Positions 18,472-26,717 of a stretch of DNA of 64,000 nt are shown one piece after another. The stretch is from Lactobacillus sp. GTDB lineage: Bacteria > Bacillota > Bacilli > Lactobacillales > Lactobacillaceae. The stretch lies in the NCBI GenBank assembly GCA_030530865.1, contig JAUMUC010000004.1:62001-126000 (forward strand). Reading direction: 5' to 3'. Positions within the stretch are counted from its first letter, which is position 1. Each line of letters starts with the position of its first letter. The notes below the pieces were generated by a model. That model was not told where the DNA came from and searched no databases. It saw only the letters and a list, made by a program, of their open reading frames with translations. The position numbers were made by a program, and so were the translations under genes.

Positions 18472-19779
18472 ATGTCTCACGAACTAACTTTTGAAGAATT
18501 AGCTAGCTTTTCAAAAGCCTTTAATGAAGACGATCGTCAACAAGTCGTTGGTCGTGCCGCTCAAAGAGTAGGTTTATACGAAGCCAGCTTTAATGAACGT
18601 GTAAGAACTAATTTAACAACGGTCTTTTCAACTCAATTGAAGACCGATAAGGTAACTGCTCAACAACGCTCTGGTCGTTGCTGGCTCTTTGCCACTTTGA
18701 ACGTATTACGTCACAATTTTGGCAAAAAATATAATGTTAAAAACTTCGAACTCTCACAAACTTATAATTTTTTCTGGGATAAAATCGAAAGAGCTAATAT
18801 TTTTTACGACAAAATGATCGAATTGGCCGATAAGCCACTTGATGATCGTGAAGTTAAAGCTTACCTTGACTTCGCCGGTCACGATGGTGGTCGTTGGCAA
18901 ATGGCCGTATCCTTAGTTGAAAAGTATGGTGTAGTGCCTAACTACGTCATGCCTGATACTTTCAACACCGCTCACACCGAAGCGTTGGATTTAGTTTTAG
19001 CTGACAAAGAACGTAAAGATGCTTTGGAATTACGTAAATTAGCTCATGAACCAGAAGCTGTTGAAAAAGCACGTCAAAAATTCTTAAGCGAAATTTACCG
19101 CATCATTGCTACTGCTATCGGTGAACCACCAACAAGCTTTGACTTACAATATCGTGATGATGATGATAAATACCACTTTGCTGGAAATTTAACTCCTCAA
19201 GATTTCTTAAAGGAATACTTCGACATTGACTTCACTGACTATGTAGTCGTTGACAACGCACCAGATCATGAACTTAACAAGCTATATTCTTTGCCATTTG
19301 AAGAAAATGTCCGTGGTAAATACCCAATTTACTCAATTAACGCTCCAATGGAAGCGCTTGAAAAAGCTTCTATTGCTCAATTAAAAGATGGCGAAGCTGT
19401 TTGGTTCGGTAATGATGTCTTGCGTCAAATGGATCGACAAACTGGTTACCTAGATACTGAATTGTACAAGTTCAACGACCTCTTTAACCTTGATTTATCA
19501 ATGAGTAAAGCTGACCGTTTGAGCACTGGTGCAGCTGAAATGTCTCACGCCATGGCTTTAGTTGGTGTAGATGAAGCTGATGGTGCTGTTCGCAAATGGA
19601 AAGTTGAAAACTCTTGGAGTGATAAAGCTGGTCAAAAAGGTTACTTCATCATGAGCCATGAATGGTTCAATGATTATGTTTACGAAGTAGTTGTTCACAA
19701 AAGGTATCTTGATCAAAAATATCTTGATTTACTTGAAACTGAGCCTACTTTGCTTAAGCCTTGGGATTCATTAGCATAA
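18472..19779 (+). CDS. C1B cysteine peptidase (PepC/PepE/PepG family)
   Basis: The 435-residue bleomycin-hydrolase-type peptidase is cytoplasmic and works in peptide breakdown after casein or peptide uptake. Catalytic residues are the Cys of SGRCWLFATLN (about residue 70), the His of EMSHAMALVGV and the Asn of VENSWSD near the C-terminus. The C-terminal end DSLA and overall length fit the PepE/PepG endopeptidase branch of lactobacilli better than PepC, but I cannot place the paralogue. The start follows AGGAGG. It shares a bidirectional terminator with guaA. Confidence 0.9.
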   Translation: MSHELTFEELASFSKAFNEDDRQQVVGRAAQRVGLYEASFNERVRTNLTTVFSTQLKTDKVTAQQRSGRCWLFATLNVLRHNFGKKYNVKNFELSQTYNFFWDKIERANIFYDKMIELADKPLDDREVKAYLDFAGHDGGRWQMAVSLVEKYGVVPNYVMPDTFNTAHTEALDLVLADKERKDALELRKLAHEPEAVEKARQKFLSEIYRIIATAIGEPPTSFDLQYRDDDDKYHFAGNLTPQDFLKEYFDIDFTDYVVVDNAPDHELNKLYSLPFEENVRGKYPIYSINAPMEALEKASIAQLKDGEAVWFGNDVLRQMDRQTGYLDTELYKFNDLFNLDLSMSKADRLSTGAAEMSHAMALVGVDEADGAVRKWKVENSWSDKAGQKGYFIMSHEWFNDYVYEVVVHKRYLDQKYLDLLETEPTLLKPWDSLA

Positions 19780-19808
19780 TAAAAAAGCCCTGATGGGCTT
19801 TTTTTATT
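19779..19808. terminator. Bidirectional terminator
   Basis: AAAAAAGCCC-TGAT-GGGCTTTTTTT lies between the convergent peptidase and guaA genes. Confidence 0.8.
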
Positions 19809-21358
19809 TATTCATATTCAATAGTTGCAGGTGGCTTACTGGTGATATCGTAAAGCACGCGATTAACGTGCGGTACATTATCGACAATTTTGGTAGAAAT
19901 TTTTTGCAAAACTGGCCATGGAATTTGAGCAAAATCCGCAGTCATTCCATCAATTGAAGTAACTGCTCTAATGGCAATTGCATAATCATAAGTACGGCCA
20001 TCGCCCATAACACCAACAGATCTAATGCCTGGAAGTGCAGTGAAGTATTGCCAGATACTTTCTTGCAAACCAGCTTTTTTAATTTCTGAACGTAAAATAG
20101 CGTCACTTTCGCGGACAATTGTTAATTTTTCAGGCGTAATTTCACCAATGATCCGAATAGCTAAACCTGGTCCTGGGAATGGTTGTCTCCAGACCAAATC
20201 ATGCGGCAAACCAAGTTGTTCACCTAAAGTACGAACTTCGTCTTTAAACAATTGGCGAAGTGGCTCAATTAGCTTGAAGCCCAGGTCCTTAGGAAGTCCT
20301 CCAACATTATGGTGTGACTTAATCGTGTGGGCAGTATCAGTACCACTTTCGATGACATCAGTATAAAGCGTACCTTGTGCCAAGAAATCAACATCCTTAA
20401 GCTTTTTGGCTTCGTCATAAAAGACTTGCACAAATTCATTACCGATAATCTTTCGCTTCTTTTCTGGTTCAGTTACACCAGCTAATTTTGATAAAAATCT
20501 TTCACTAGCATCAACCCGAATCACGTTAACACCAAGATCTTTTTGTAAAGCTTGCATAACTTCTTCAGATTCATTTTTTCTAAGCAGGCCATGATCAACA
20601 AAGATACAAGTCAGTTGTTTACCAATCGCTTTGTGGAGCAAAGTAGCGGTAACACTAGAATCTACACCACCAGAGATACCTAAGATAACCTTGCCATCTT
20701 TGACTTCATCACGGATATTTTCGACCGAAAGATCAATAAAATCAGTCATTGTCCAATTATTTTTAGCATGGCAAACTTCAAAAGCAAAGTTCTTCAAAAT
20801 ATCTAAGCCATATTCAGAATTTCTAACTTCAGCATGGAATTGAATACCATAAATCTGCTTGCTGACATTTTCAATGGCGGCAATTGGACAATTTGTACTA
20901 GTAGCAACACAGGTAAAGCCTGCTGGAGCTTGGGTTACTAAGTCACCGTGACTCATCCACACAGTTTGTTGTTCAGGTAATTTGCTGAAAAGGGCACTTT
21001 GAACGTTGGCATCAATTTCAGCTCGGCCATATTCAGCTCCGTCAGCCTTTTCAACTTTTCCACCTAACTTATTTGAGATTAATTGCATCCCGTAACAAAT
21101 ACCTAAAATGGGAATGCCTAATTCGAAAATTGCTGGATCAACATCAAGTGCTCCATCGTCGTAAACACTATTTGGACCACCTGAGAAAATAATTCCCTTT
21201 GGATTAATTTTCTTAATGTCTGCTGCAGTAATTTTGTGTGAAAGTAGCTCAGAATAAATGCCCATGTCACGGATACGACGAGTAATCAATTGATTATATT
21301 GACTACCAAAGTCGAGCACAATAATTTTGTCAAATTGGTCAAGATTGATATTTCCCAT
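19808..21358 (-). CDS. guaA: GMP synthase (glutamine-hydrolysing)
   Basis: It converts XMP to GMP using glutamine and ATP. The class I amidotransferase domain has the Cys in GICYGMQLI and the His-Glu pair in [12 protein letters not shown], where Ala replaces the usual Pro. The ATP-pyrophosphatase P-loop is [10 protein letters not shown]. The dimerization domain ends in [10 protein letters not shown] start at 21358 after AAAGGTGT, giving 516 residues. It is divergent from xpt-pbuX. Confidence 0.96.
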   Translation of the reverse strand: MGNINLDQFDKIIVLDFGSQYNQLITRRIRDMGIYSELLSHKITAADIKKINPKGIIFSGGPNSVYDDGALDVDPAIFELGIPILGICYGMQLISNKLGGKVEKADGAEYGRAEIDANVQSALFSKLPEQQTVWMSHGDLVTQAPAGFTCVATSTNCPIAAIENVSKQIYGIQFHAEVRNSEYGLDILKNFAFEVCHAKNNWTMTDFIDLSVENIRDEVKDGKVILGISGGVDSSVTATLLHKAIGKQLTCIFVDHGLLRKNESEEVMQALQKDLGVNVIRVDASERFLSKLAGVTEPEKKRKIIGNEFVQVFYDEAKKLKDVDFLAQGTLYTDVIESGTDTAHTIKSHHNVGGLPKDLGFKLIEPLRQLFKDEVRTLGEQLGLPHDLVWRQPFPGPGLAIRIIGEITPEKLTIVRESDAILRSEIKKAGLQESIWQYFTALPGIRSVGVMGDGRTYDYAIAIRAVTSIDGMTADFAQIPWPVLQKISTKIVDNVPHVNRVLYDITSKPPATIEYE

Positions 21359-21402
21359 GCCTACACCTTTCAAAAACTTTTTATGATTCAAAATTAAGTA
21401 CA

Positions 21403-21430
21403 CTTTACTCGAATTTTAAAAGGAGGTCAA
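21403..21430 (-). promoter_or_regulatory. Candidate guaA promoter
   Basis: On the minus strand TTGACC (21425-21430) is followed after 17 bases by TAAAGT, about 45 bases upstream of the guaA start codon. It is read by eye only. Confidence 0.5.
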
Positions 21431-21433
21431 CCC

Positions 21434-21450
21434 AAATTTGTTCGTTTTTA
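21434..21450 (-). promoter_or_regulatory. Candidate PurBox between guaA and xpt
   Basis: The minus strand reads TAAAAACGAACAAATTT, close to the PurR target AAAANCGAACAWT of Gram-positives. It lies just upstream of the -35 elements of both divergent genes, a typical activator or repressor position. Only one copy is seen. Confidence 0.5.
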
Positions 21451-21453
21451 CCC

Positions 21454-21482
21454 TTGATAAAATTTTTTAATGGTGTTAATAT
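21454..21482 (+). promoter_or_regulatory. Promoter of xpt-pbuX
   Basis: TTGATA (21454-21459) and TAATAT (21477-21482) have a 17-base spacer. The implied start near 21489 is just ahead of the riboswitch. Confidence 0.75.
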
Positions 21483-21492
21483 TCTACCCAAC

Positions 21493-21557
21493 ACTTATAT
21501 ATCGCTAGGATATGGCTAGCAGTTTCTACCCAAGACCGTAAATCTTGGACTATAGGT
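21493..21557 (+). promoter_or_regulatory. Guanine-class purine riboswitch aptamer
   Basis: P1 is ACTTATA/TATAGGT. The core elements GGATATGGC, GTTTCTACC and CCGTAAA occur in the standard order. The specificity base in GGACTATA is C, which pairs with guanine (adenine aptamers have U). Confidence 0.95.
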
Positions 21558-21576
21558 ATTTGAAGGGAATCATAGT

Positions 21577-21620
21577 AAGCTTCTTTTGCCTATTATTTTG
21601 GCAATGGAAGCTTTTTTATT
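21577..21620 (+). terminator. Riboswitch terminator before xpt
   Basis: AAGCTTC and GAAGCTT enclose a second stem TTGCC/GGCAA and are followed by a T-run, immediately before the xpt ribosome site. Guanine binding should favour this hairpin. Confidence 0.88.
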
Positions 21621-21637
21621 TTTCAAAGGAGTTAAAG

Positions 21638-22210
21638 GTGAAAATTTTAGAGGAACGAATTAAGCAAGACGGAAAAGTCTTACCTGGTGGGATTTTGAAG
21701 GTTAACAACTTTCTAAATCACCAAATTGATCCACAGTTAATGCTAGATTGTGGTAAAGAATTTGCCGAATTGTTCAAACACGAACAAATCGATCGAATCT
21801 TAACCATCGAAGCTAGCGGAATTGCTCCAGCAATTATGGCTGGATTAGTGATGAAAGTTCCCGTAGTTTTCGCTAAAAAGAAGAAACCATCAACTACTGG
21901 TGAAGCTTACACAGCAGATGTTTATTCATATACCAAAAACGTCACTAATACTATCAGTGTTGAAAAGCAATTTATTCAACCAAATGAACATATTTTGATC
22001 ATCGATGACTTCATGGCCAACGGTGAAGCTGCTAAAGGAATGGTACAAATTTGTAAAGAAGCCGGAGCCACTGTTTCTGGCATCGGAATTGCTATTACTA
22101 AATCATTCCAAAAAGGCGAACAAGCTTTAATTGACGCTGGTTATCGCGTTGAATCATTAGCTAGAATTGCAAGTTTTGATGATGATCAAGTTCATCTAGT
22201 GGGAGAATAA
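21638..22210 (+). CDS. xpt: Xanthine phosphoribosyltransferase
   Basis: It salvages xanthine to XMP using PRPP. The 190-residue protein starts at a GTG six bases after AAAGGAG; the upstream 31 codons lie inside the riboswitch terminator and are not coding. The PRPP-binding loop is HILIIDDFMANGEAAKG, and the N-terminal KQDGKVLPGGILKVNNFLNHQID is characteristic of Xpt. It is separated from pbuX by two bases and shares its riboswitch. Confidence 0.95.
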   Translation: MKILEERIKQDGKVLPGGILKVNNFLNHQIDPQLMLDCGKEFAELFKHEQIDRILTIEASGIAPAIMAGLVMKVPVVFAKKKKPSTTGEAYTADVYSYTKNVTNTISVEKQFIQPNEHILIIDDFMANGEAAKGMVQICKEAGATVSGIGIAITKSFQKGEQALIDAGYRVESLARIASFDDDQVHLVGE

Positions 22211-22212
22211 AC

Positions 22213-23484
22213 ATGGATCAAAAACGTAACTTTGTACTCGGTTTACAACATTTATTGGCAATGTACTCAGGGGCTGTGGCAGTTCCTCTATTGATCGGAA
22301 CTTACCTCAAGTTCAACAGTACTCAAATGACTTATCTTGTTTCTATCGACATCTTTATGTGTGGATTAGCAACTTTAGTGCAATTACTTAGAAATCGTTA
22401 CTTTGGTATCGGTTTACCAGTTGTCTTAGGCTGTGCTATTCAAGCAGTTGCTCCACTACAAATGATTGGTAAGTCTTTCTCAATCGGGACCATGTACGGT
22501 GCCATTATCGTAGCTGGGATTTTCGTCTTCTTGATTGCTGGAGTTTTTTCAAAAATCAAAAAGCTCTTCCCACCAGTCGTAACTGGAAGTTTAATCACTG
22601 TCATTGGGTTAACCTTGATTCCAGTAGCCATCCAAAACTTAGGTGGTGGTGATAGCACCGCTAAAACATTTGGTGACAGCAAAAATTTAGTAGTTGGATT
22701 CATTACCATTGCCATTATCATCATTTTCCAAATTTTTGCTAAAGGTTTCTTGTCATCTATCTCTGTTTTGCTTGGTTTAATTATCGGAACTCTGGTAGCT
22801 TCAGCAATGGGCATGGTCTCATTAGCACCCGTTATGTCAGCTAGTTGGTTCCACTTCCCACAATTTTTCTACTTCGGTTTACCAAAATTTGAATGGTCAT
22901 CAAGTTTGACCATGATGATCATTTCCCTAGTTTCAATGGTTGAATCAACCGGTGTCTTCTTCGCTCTCGGTAATCTTTTAAACAAAGACATCAATGAAGA
23001 TGACTTAAAGAAAGGTTATCGTGCAGAAGGTATTGCTCAAATCCTTGGTGGTATTTTCAATACATTCCCTTACACTACATTCTCACAAAACGTTGGACTT
23101 CTTCAATTGTCTGGAATTACCACCAAAGGTCCTATCTACTGGGCAGCCGGCTTACTAATGGGTATGGGATTATTGCCAAAGATCGGTGCTTTGGTCACTA
23201 TCATCCCTACTCCCGTTTTAGGTGGTGCCATGGTTGTAATGTTCTCATCAATCGCTGTACAAGGATTGAAGATGTTACAAGCTGTCGACTTCAAAGATAA
23301 CCGCAATTTAATGATCGTGAGCGTTTCATTAGGTTTAGGACTAGGTGTTTCAGTTTACCCTGGCATTTTCAGTCACTTACCTGAAACACTTCAATTATTC
23401 TTAGGCAACGGCATTGTTATCACTTCAATTTGCTCAGTCTTGTTGAACATTCTGTTGAAGGGCATAAAAAAGCAAGAAGCTTAA
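22213..23484 (+). CDS. pbuX: Xanthine permease (NCS2 family)
   Basis: The 423-residue transporter has 12-14 hydrophobic segments and the NCS2 features GLQHLLAMYSGAVAVPL at the start and TFSQNVGLLQLSG in the middle, with SMVESTGVFFALGN before it. It imports xanthine by proton symport for Xpt. It is co-transcribed with xpt under guanine-riboswitch control. Confidence 0.94.
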   Translation: MDQKRNFVLGLQHLLAMYSGAVAVPLLIGTYLKFNSTQMTYLVSIDIFMCGLATLVQLLRNRYFGIGLPVVLGCAIQAVAPLQMIGKSFSIGTMYGAIIVAGIFVFLIAGVFSKIKKLFPPVVTGSLITVIGLTLIPVAIQNLGGGDSTAKTFGDSKNLVVGFITIAIIIIFQIFAKGFLSSISVLLGLIIGTLVASAMGMVSLAPVMSASWFHFPQFFYFGLPKFEWSSSLTMMIISLVSMVESTGVFFALGNLLNKDINEDDLKKGYRAEGIAQILGGIFNTFPYTTFSQNVGLLQLSGITTKGPIYWAAGLLMGMGLLPKIGALVTIIPTPVLGGAMVVMFSSIAVQGLKMLQAVDFKDNRNLMIVSVSLGLGLGVSVYPGIFSHLPETLQLFLGNGIVITSICSVLLNILLKGIKKQEA

Positions 23485-23502
23485 GCTTCTTGCTTTTTTA
23501 TT
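23466..23502. terminator. Bidirectional terminator
   Basis: An 11-bp perfect stem, GCAAGAAGCTT with AAGCTTCTTGC, is flanked by A- and T-runs. It overlaps the pbuX stop and serves the convergent usp gene. Confidence 0.85.
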
Positions 23503-23977
23503 TTTCAGCTTTAAGTGGTTGGTTGTTGCGATCAGTTCTAACAATCAACACATCAGCTAAAGCGTGGTGATTTACATAGGTAGTAACTGAACCGATTAAC
23601 ATTCTTTCAATTGCGTTAAGACCAGTTGCACCCATCACAATTAAGTCATCGCCGTGATCTTTGATAAAATCGTAAGAAATAATTCGCTTAGGACTACCAT
23701 ATCTAATGTGGTAATCAATATCAGTCAAATTAAAATCTTTTTTGGCACGCTTTACCAAGCTTTGTAGATAGTCTTCAGAGTCTTGGGTCATTTGGTAAAT
23801 TGCATCCCCAGAGATTAATACATCTCGAGTTTCACCCATAAATTGACGGGTATCAATCACATTCAACAAATCCACATGGGCTCCATCCAAGACTGCCATG
23901 TCACAAGCTTTTTCAAAAGCAGCTTCTGCTAAAGAAGATCCATCAACTGGGACTAAAATTTTTTCTTGTGTAGCCAT
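23498..23977 (-). CDS. Universal stress protein (UspA family)
   Basis: The 159-residue cytoplasmic protein has the Usp fold: EKILVPVDGSSLAEAAFEKA at the start and the ATP-binding VMGATGLNAIERMLIGSVTTYV near the end. That makes it an ATP-binding-type Usp. I start at the ATG at 23977 with AGGTGG upstream; an upstream GTG is possible. It is monocistronic. Confidence 0.9.
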   Translation of the reverse strand: MATQEKILVPVDGSSLAEAAFEKACDMAVLDGAHVDLLNVIDTRQFMGETRDVLISGDAIYQMTQDSEDYLQSLVKRAKKDFNLTDIDYHIRYGSPKRIISYDFIKDHGDDLIVMGATGLNAIERMLIGSVTTYVNHHALADVLIVRTDRNNQPLKAEK

Positions 23978-24102
23978 AATGCCCACCTATCTTTCCATAA
24001 TTATTCTTTACTATATTTTAGCATTTTATCTCGATCACGGTAATTGTTTGCAAACTTTTTTGATGTTAAAATTATTTAATGCAAAAAATAAGGAGGATCT
24101 AC

Positions 24103-24891
24103 ATGAATCAAGAATTAACGAAGATTACCAACGGTCGAAATTTTCGCGAACTTGGTGGTTACAAAACTTTAGATAATCGCACTATTAAAACTCATAAGCT
24201 CCTTAGATCTGGACACTGGGCTGATTTATCCCACGAAGATATGGAATTTCTTAAAGAATATGGTGCAAGTACAATCGTTGACTTCCGTAGTAAAGCAGAA
24301 GTTACTAAACAGCCTGATCGTGTACCTGATGGTGTCGATTACCACTTTGATCCAGTATTTAGTGAAGATTTAACTAAATCATCTAAAGATGAAAGTGAAT
24401 TATTACTTGCATCCAAAGATGATGGAAATTACGGTATCGACCACATGTTATTAGCTTATGATGATATGATTACTGCCGACTCATCTAGAGCAGCTTATCA
24501 AGACCTTTTCGCTAAGTTATTAGCTAATGATCAAGAAAAAGAAGCCTTAGTTTTCCACTGTACTGCGGGTAAAGACCGTACAGGCTTTGGTGCATTATTA
24601 ATTTTATCTGCACTTAATTTGCCACTTTCTACTATTAAGGAAGATTATCTTTTAACTAATACTATCATCAATGATTACGTTCAATCATTGCTTGATAAGG
24701 CTAAAGCAGATGGTGCTAACGAAAATCAATTACAGACTATTAAAGACATTCAAAGTGTCCGTAGCGAATATTTTGACCATGTCGTTAACACAATCCAAAA
24801 TGAATTTGGCGATGTAAAAAATTATCTTCACCAAAACCTAAAATTATCTAATGAAGATCTCGATGAATTAAGGGACCTCTATTTGGATTAA
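24103..24891 (+). CDS. Tyrosine/dual-specificity phosphatase (Y_phosphatase3)
   Basis: The 262-residue protein has the signature FHCTAGKDRTGFG (catalytic Cys and Arg), and starts with the family motif NGRNFRELGGYKT and LLRSGHWADLS. Related Gram-positive enzymes dephosphorylate phosphotyrosine or phosphoinositides (LipA-like). The ATG at 24103 follows AAGGAGG. No tyrosine kinase gene lies nearby, so the substrate is unknown. Confidence 0.9.
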   Translation: MNQELTKITNGRNFRELGGYKTLDNRTIKTHKLLRSGHWADLSHEDMEFLKEYGASTIVDFRSKAEVTKQPDRVPDGVDYHFDPVFSEDLTKSSKDESELLLASKDDGNYGIDHMLLAYDDMITADSSRAAYQDLFAKLLANDQEKEALVFHCTAGKDRTGFGALLILSALNLPLSTIKEDYLLTNTIINDYVQSLLDKAKADGANENQLQTIKDIQSVRSEYFDHVVNTIQNEFGDVKNYLHQNLKLSNEDLDELRDLYLD

Positions 24892-24958
24892 AAATACAAG
24901 TCTTCAATTCAATTTTTTATATGATAAAGTTAAGTAAAATATTTTAGGAGGTCCAACA

Positions 24959-25435
24959 ATGACTAAGACAAAAACCGTTTATTTTGGTGCTGGATGGTTC
25001 AGCGATACTCAAACTAAAGCTTATGATGAAGCTATGAAGAACCTAAAAGCTAACCCAACTGTTGATTTTGATAACAGCTATGTGCCACTTGATAATCAAT
25101 ACAAGGATATTCGTGTTGATTTACACCCAGAATACCTACGTGATAAAGAATGGGCAACTGCAACTTATCAAAGCGACTTATTAGGTATCAGATCAACTGA
25201 CGTTATGCTTGGCGTTTATGTTCCTGGCGAAGAAGATGTTGGTCTTGGTGTTGAAATTGGTTATGCTCTTAGTCAAAGTAAGTTCATCCTTTTAGCTGTT
25301 CCAGACGAATTATTCGGTAACAGCATCAACTTGATGAGCTGGGGTGCAGCTGACAACGTAATTAAACTCAGCGAACTTAAAGATTACGACTTTAACAACC
25401 CTCGCTTCAACTTCTATGATGGAGCTGTTTATTAA
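24959..25435 (+). CDS. ndt: Nucleoside 2-deoxyribosyltransferase
   Basis: It exchanges bases between deoxyribonucleosides, a salvage route typical of lactobacilli. The 158-residue protein has YFGAGWFSDTQ, DNQYKDIRVD, the catalytic Glu in VGLGVEIGYALSQ, and the C-terminal FNFYDGAVY, which closely matches characterised lactobacillar type II enzymes. The start follows AGGAGGT. Confidence 0.95.
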   Translation: MTKTKTVYFGAGWFSDTQTKAYDEAMKNLKANPTVDFDNSYVPLDNQYKDIRVDLHPEYLRDKEWATATYQSDLLGIRSTDVMLGVYVPGEEDVGLGVEIGYALSQSKFILLAVPDELFGNSINLMSWGAADNVIKLSELKDYDFNNPRFNFYDGAVY

Positions 25436-25445
25436 TAAAGAAAAT

Positions 25446-25478
25446 AAAAAGGTAGATCAAATTGATCTACCTTTTTTA
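25446..25478. terminator. Bidirectional terminator
   Basis: GGTAGATCAA and TTGATCTACC (25451-25471) form a perfect stem between the convergent ndt and nagA genes, with A/T-runs on both sides. Confidence 0.85.
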
Positions 25479-26609
25479 ATATCTCTTTTTACCAGCTAAA
25501 TAAGTTGCTTGTAATTCACCAGCTTGATTCATCACTATAAAGTCAGCCGTATTGCCTCGAGTAATTGAAACATCTAGGCCGATACTTTCTGCTGGAACAA
25601 CTGATGCCATCTTCATAGCACTTGCCAATGGAATGCCCCAAGAAACAAGGTTTTTAACTGCATCTTTTAAAAGTAACACAGAGCCAGCTAAATTATCGCC
25701 TTGCTTCAAACGAGCCATGCCATCTTTAACATAAACAGATAATTCGCCTAAAATGTAATCACCATCAGGCATCATACCAGCTTCCATACAGTCAGTGATT
25801 AAAACAATATGGTCTTCACCACTTGCTTTAATTAGAGCTTTAACTAAACTTGGGTGAACATGGTGACCATCGCAAATCAATTCTCGATAAATTCCATCTA
25901 CACTCAAGGCTGCGTTAGCAATGCTTGGATTATGGTGATCAGCTTCAGGCATTCCGTTAAAGGTATGCGTAAAGATTGTTGCACCGCTTTGAATAGCTGC
26001 ACAAGCGGTATCGTAATCAGCACTACTGTGACCAATTGAAATGATCACACCAGCATCAGTTGCTTGACGGATAAAGTTACAACTGCCTGCTCTTTCAGGA
26101 GCCATTGACATTTTCTTAAGCATGCCATCACTAGCTTCTAACCAGCGATTCAAATCCTTCATATTTGGATCAATCATGTACTTAGGATTTTCGGCACCAG
26201 CGTGTTCTTCAGTAAAGAAAGGTCCTTCAAAGTGAATACCTGCAATTTTAGCACCAGTTTCTTGACCTTTATGTTCACTAAACATGTGGCAAATATCAGT
26301 TAGTTGATCACTACTTGCCGTAACAGTTGTTGGTAGCCAAGTAGTTACCCCTGCTTTCAGCAAACCTTCTGAAATTTTATTGATACCTGTCCAATCGCTC
26401 TTCATCACGTCTTCTTTTAACATACCGTGAATGTGTGTATCAACTAAACCTGGTCCAACAATGGTATTTCCTAATTCAACCACTTCTAAATCAGGATGAT
26501 TATTTCCAGGGAAATAATTTCCAAACTTTCCATCTACAATTTCCAAATAACCGCCAGTTTTAAGACCAGTTTTTAGCAAATACTGTGATGCATGAATTAA
26601 ATATGTCAT
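25476..26609 (-). CDS. nagA: N-acetylglucosamine-6-phosphate deacetylase
   Basis: It removes acetate from GlcNAc-6-P, feeding glycolysis or wall recycling. The 377-residue amidohydrolase has DTHIHGMLKED, metal ligand HFEGPFF, GHSSADYDTACAAI, THTFNGMPEADHH, and the catalytic Asp in LITDCMEAG. The start at 26609 follows AGGAAG. It is divergent from the GH31 gene with about 108 bases between them, so the two may share regulation. Confidence 0.93.
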   Translation of the reverse strand: MTYLIHASQYLLKTGLKTGGYLEIVDGKFGNYFPGNNHPDLEVVELGNTIVGPGLVDTHIHGMLKEDVMKSDWTGINKISEGLLKAGVTTWLPTTVTASSDQLTDICHMFSEHKGQETGAKIAGIHFEGPFFTEEHAGAENPKYMIDPNMKDLNRWLEASDGMLKKMSMAPERAGSCNFIRQATDAGVIISIGHSSADYDTACAAIQSGATIFTHTFNGMPEADHHNPSIANAALSVDGIYRELICDGHHVHPSLVKALIKASGEDHIVLITDCMEAGMMPDGDYILGELSVYVKDGMARLKQGDNLAGSVLLLKDAVKNLVSWGIPLASAMKMASVVPAESIGLDVSITRGNTADFIVMNQAGELQATYLAGKKRY

Positions 26610-26717
26610 TTTATGCTTCCTACTTTTCAAAAATATTAAACTTCAATTATATATTACAATATTTCTACTATTTTTAGTTATAATAATGTTAGAACTTATA
26701 TTTTAGGAAGATTAACA

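Noticed and set aside
21493..21557. Adenine rather than guanine riboswitch
   Set aside because: The specificity base is C and the genes are for xanthine salvage, so the guanine class fits.
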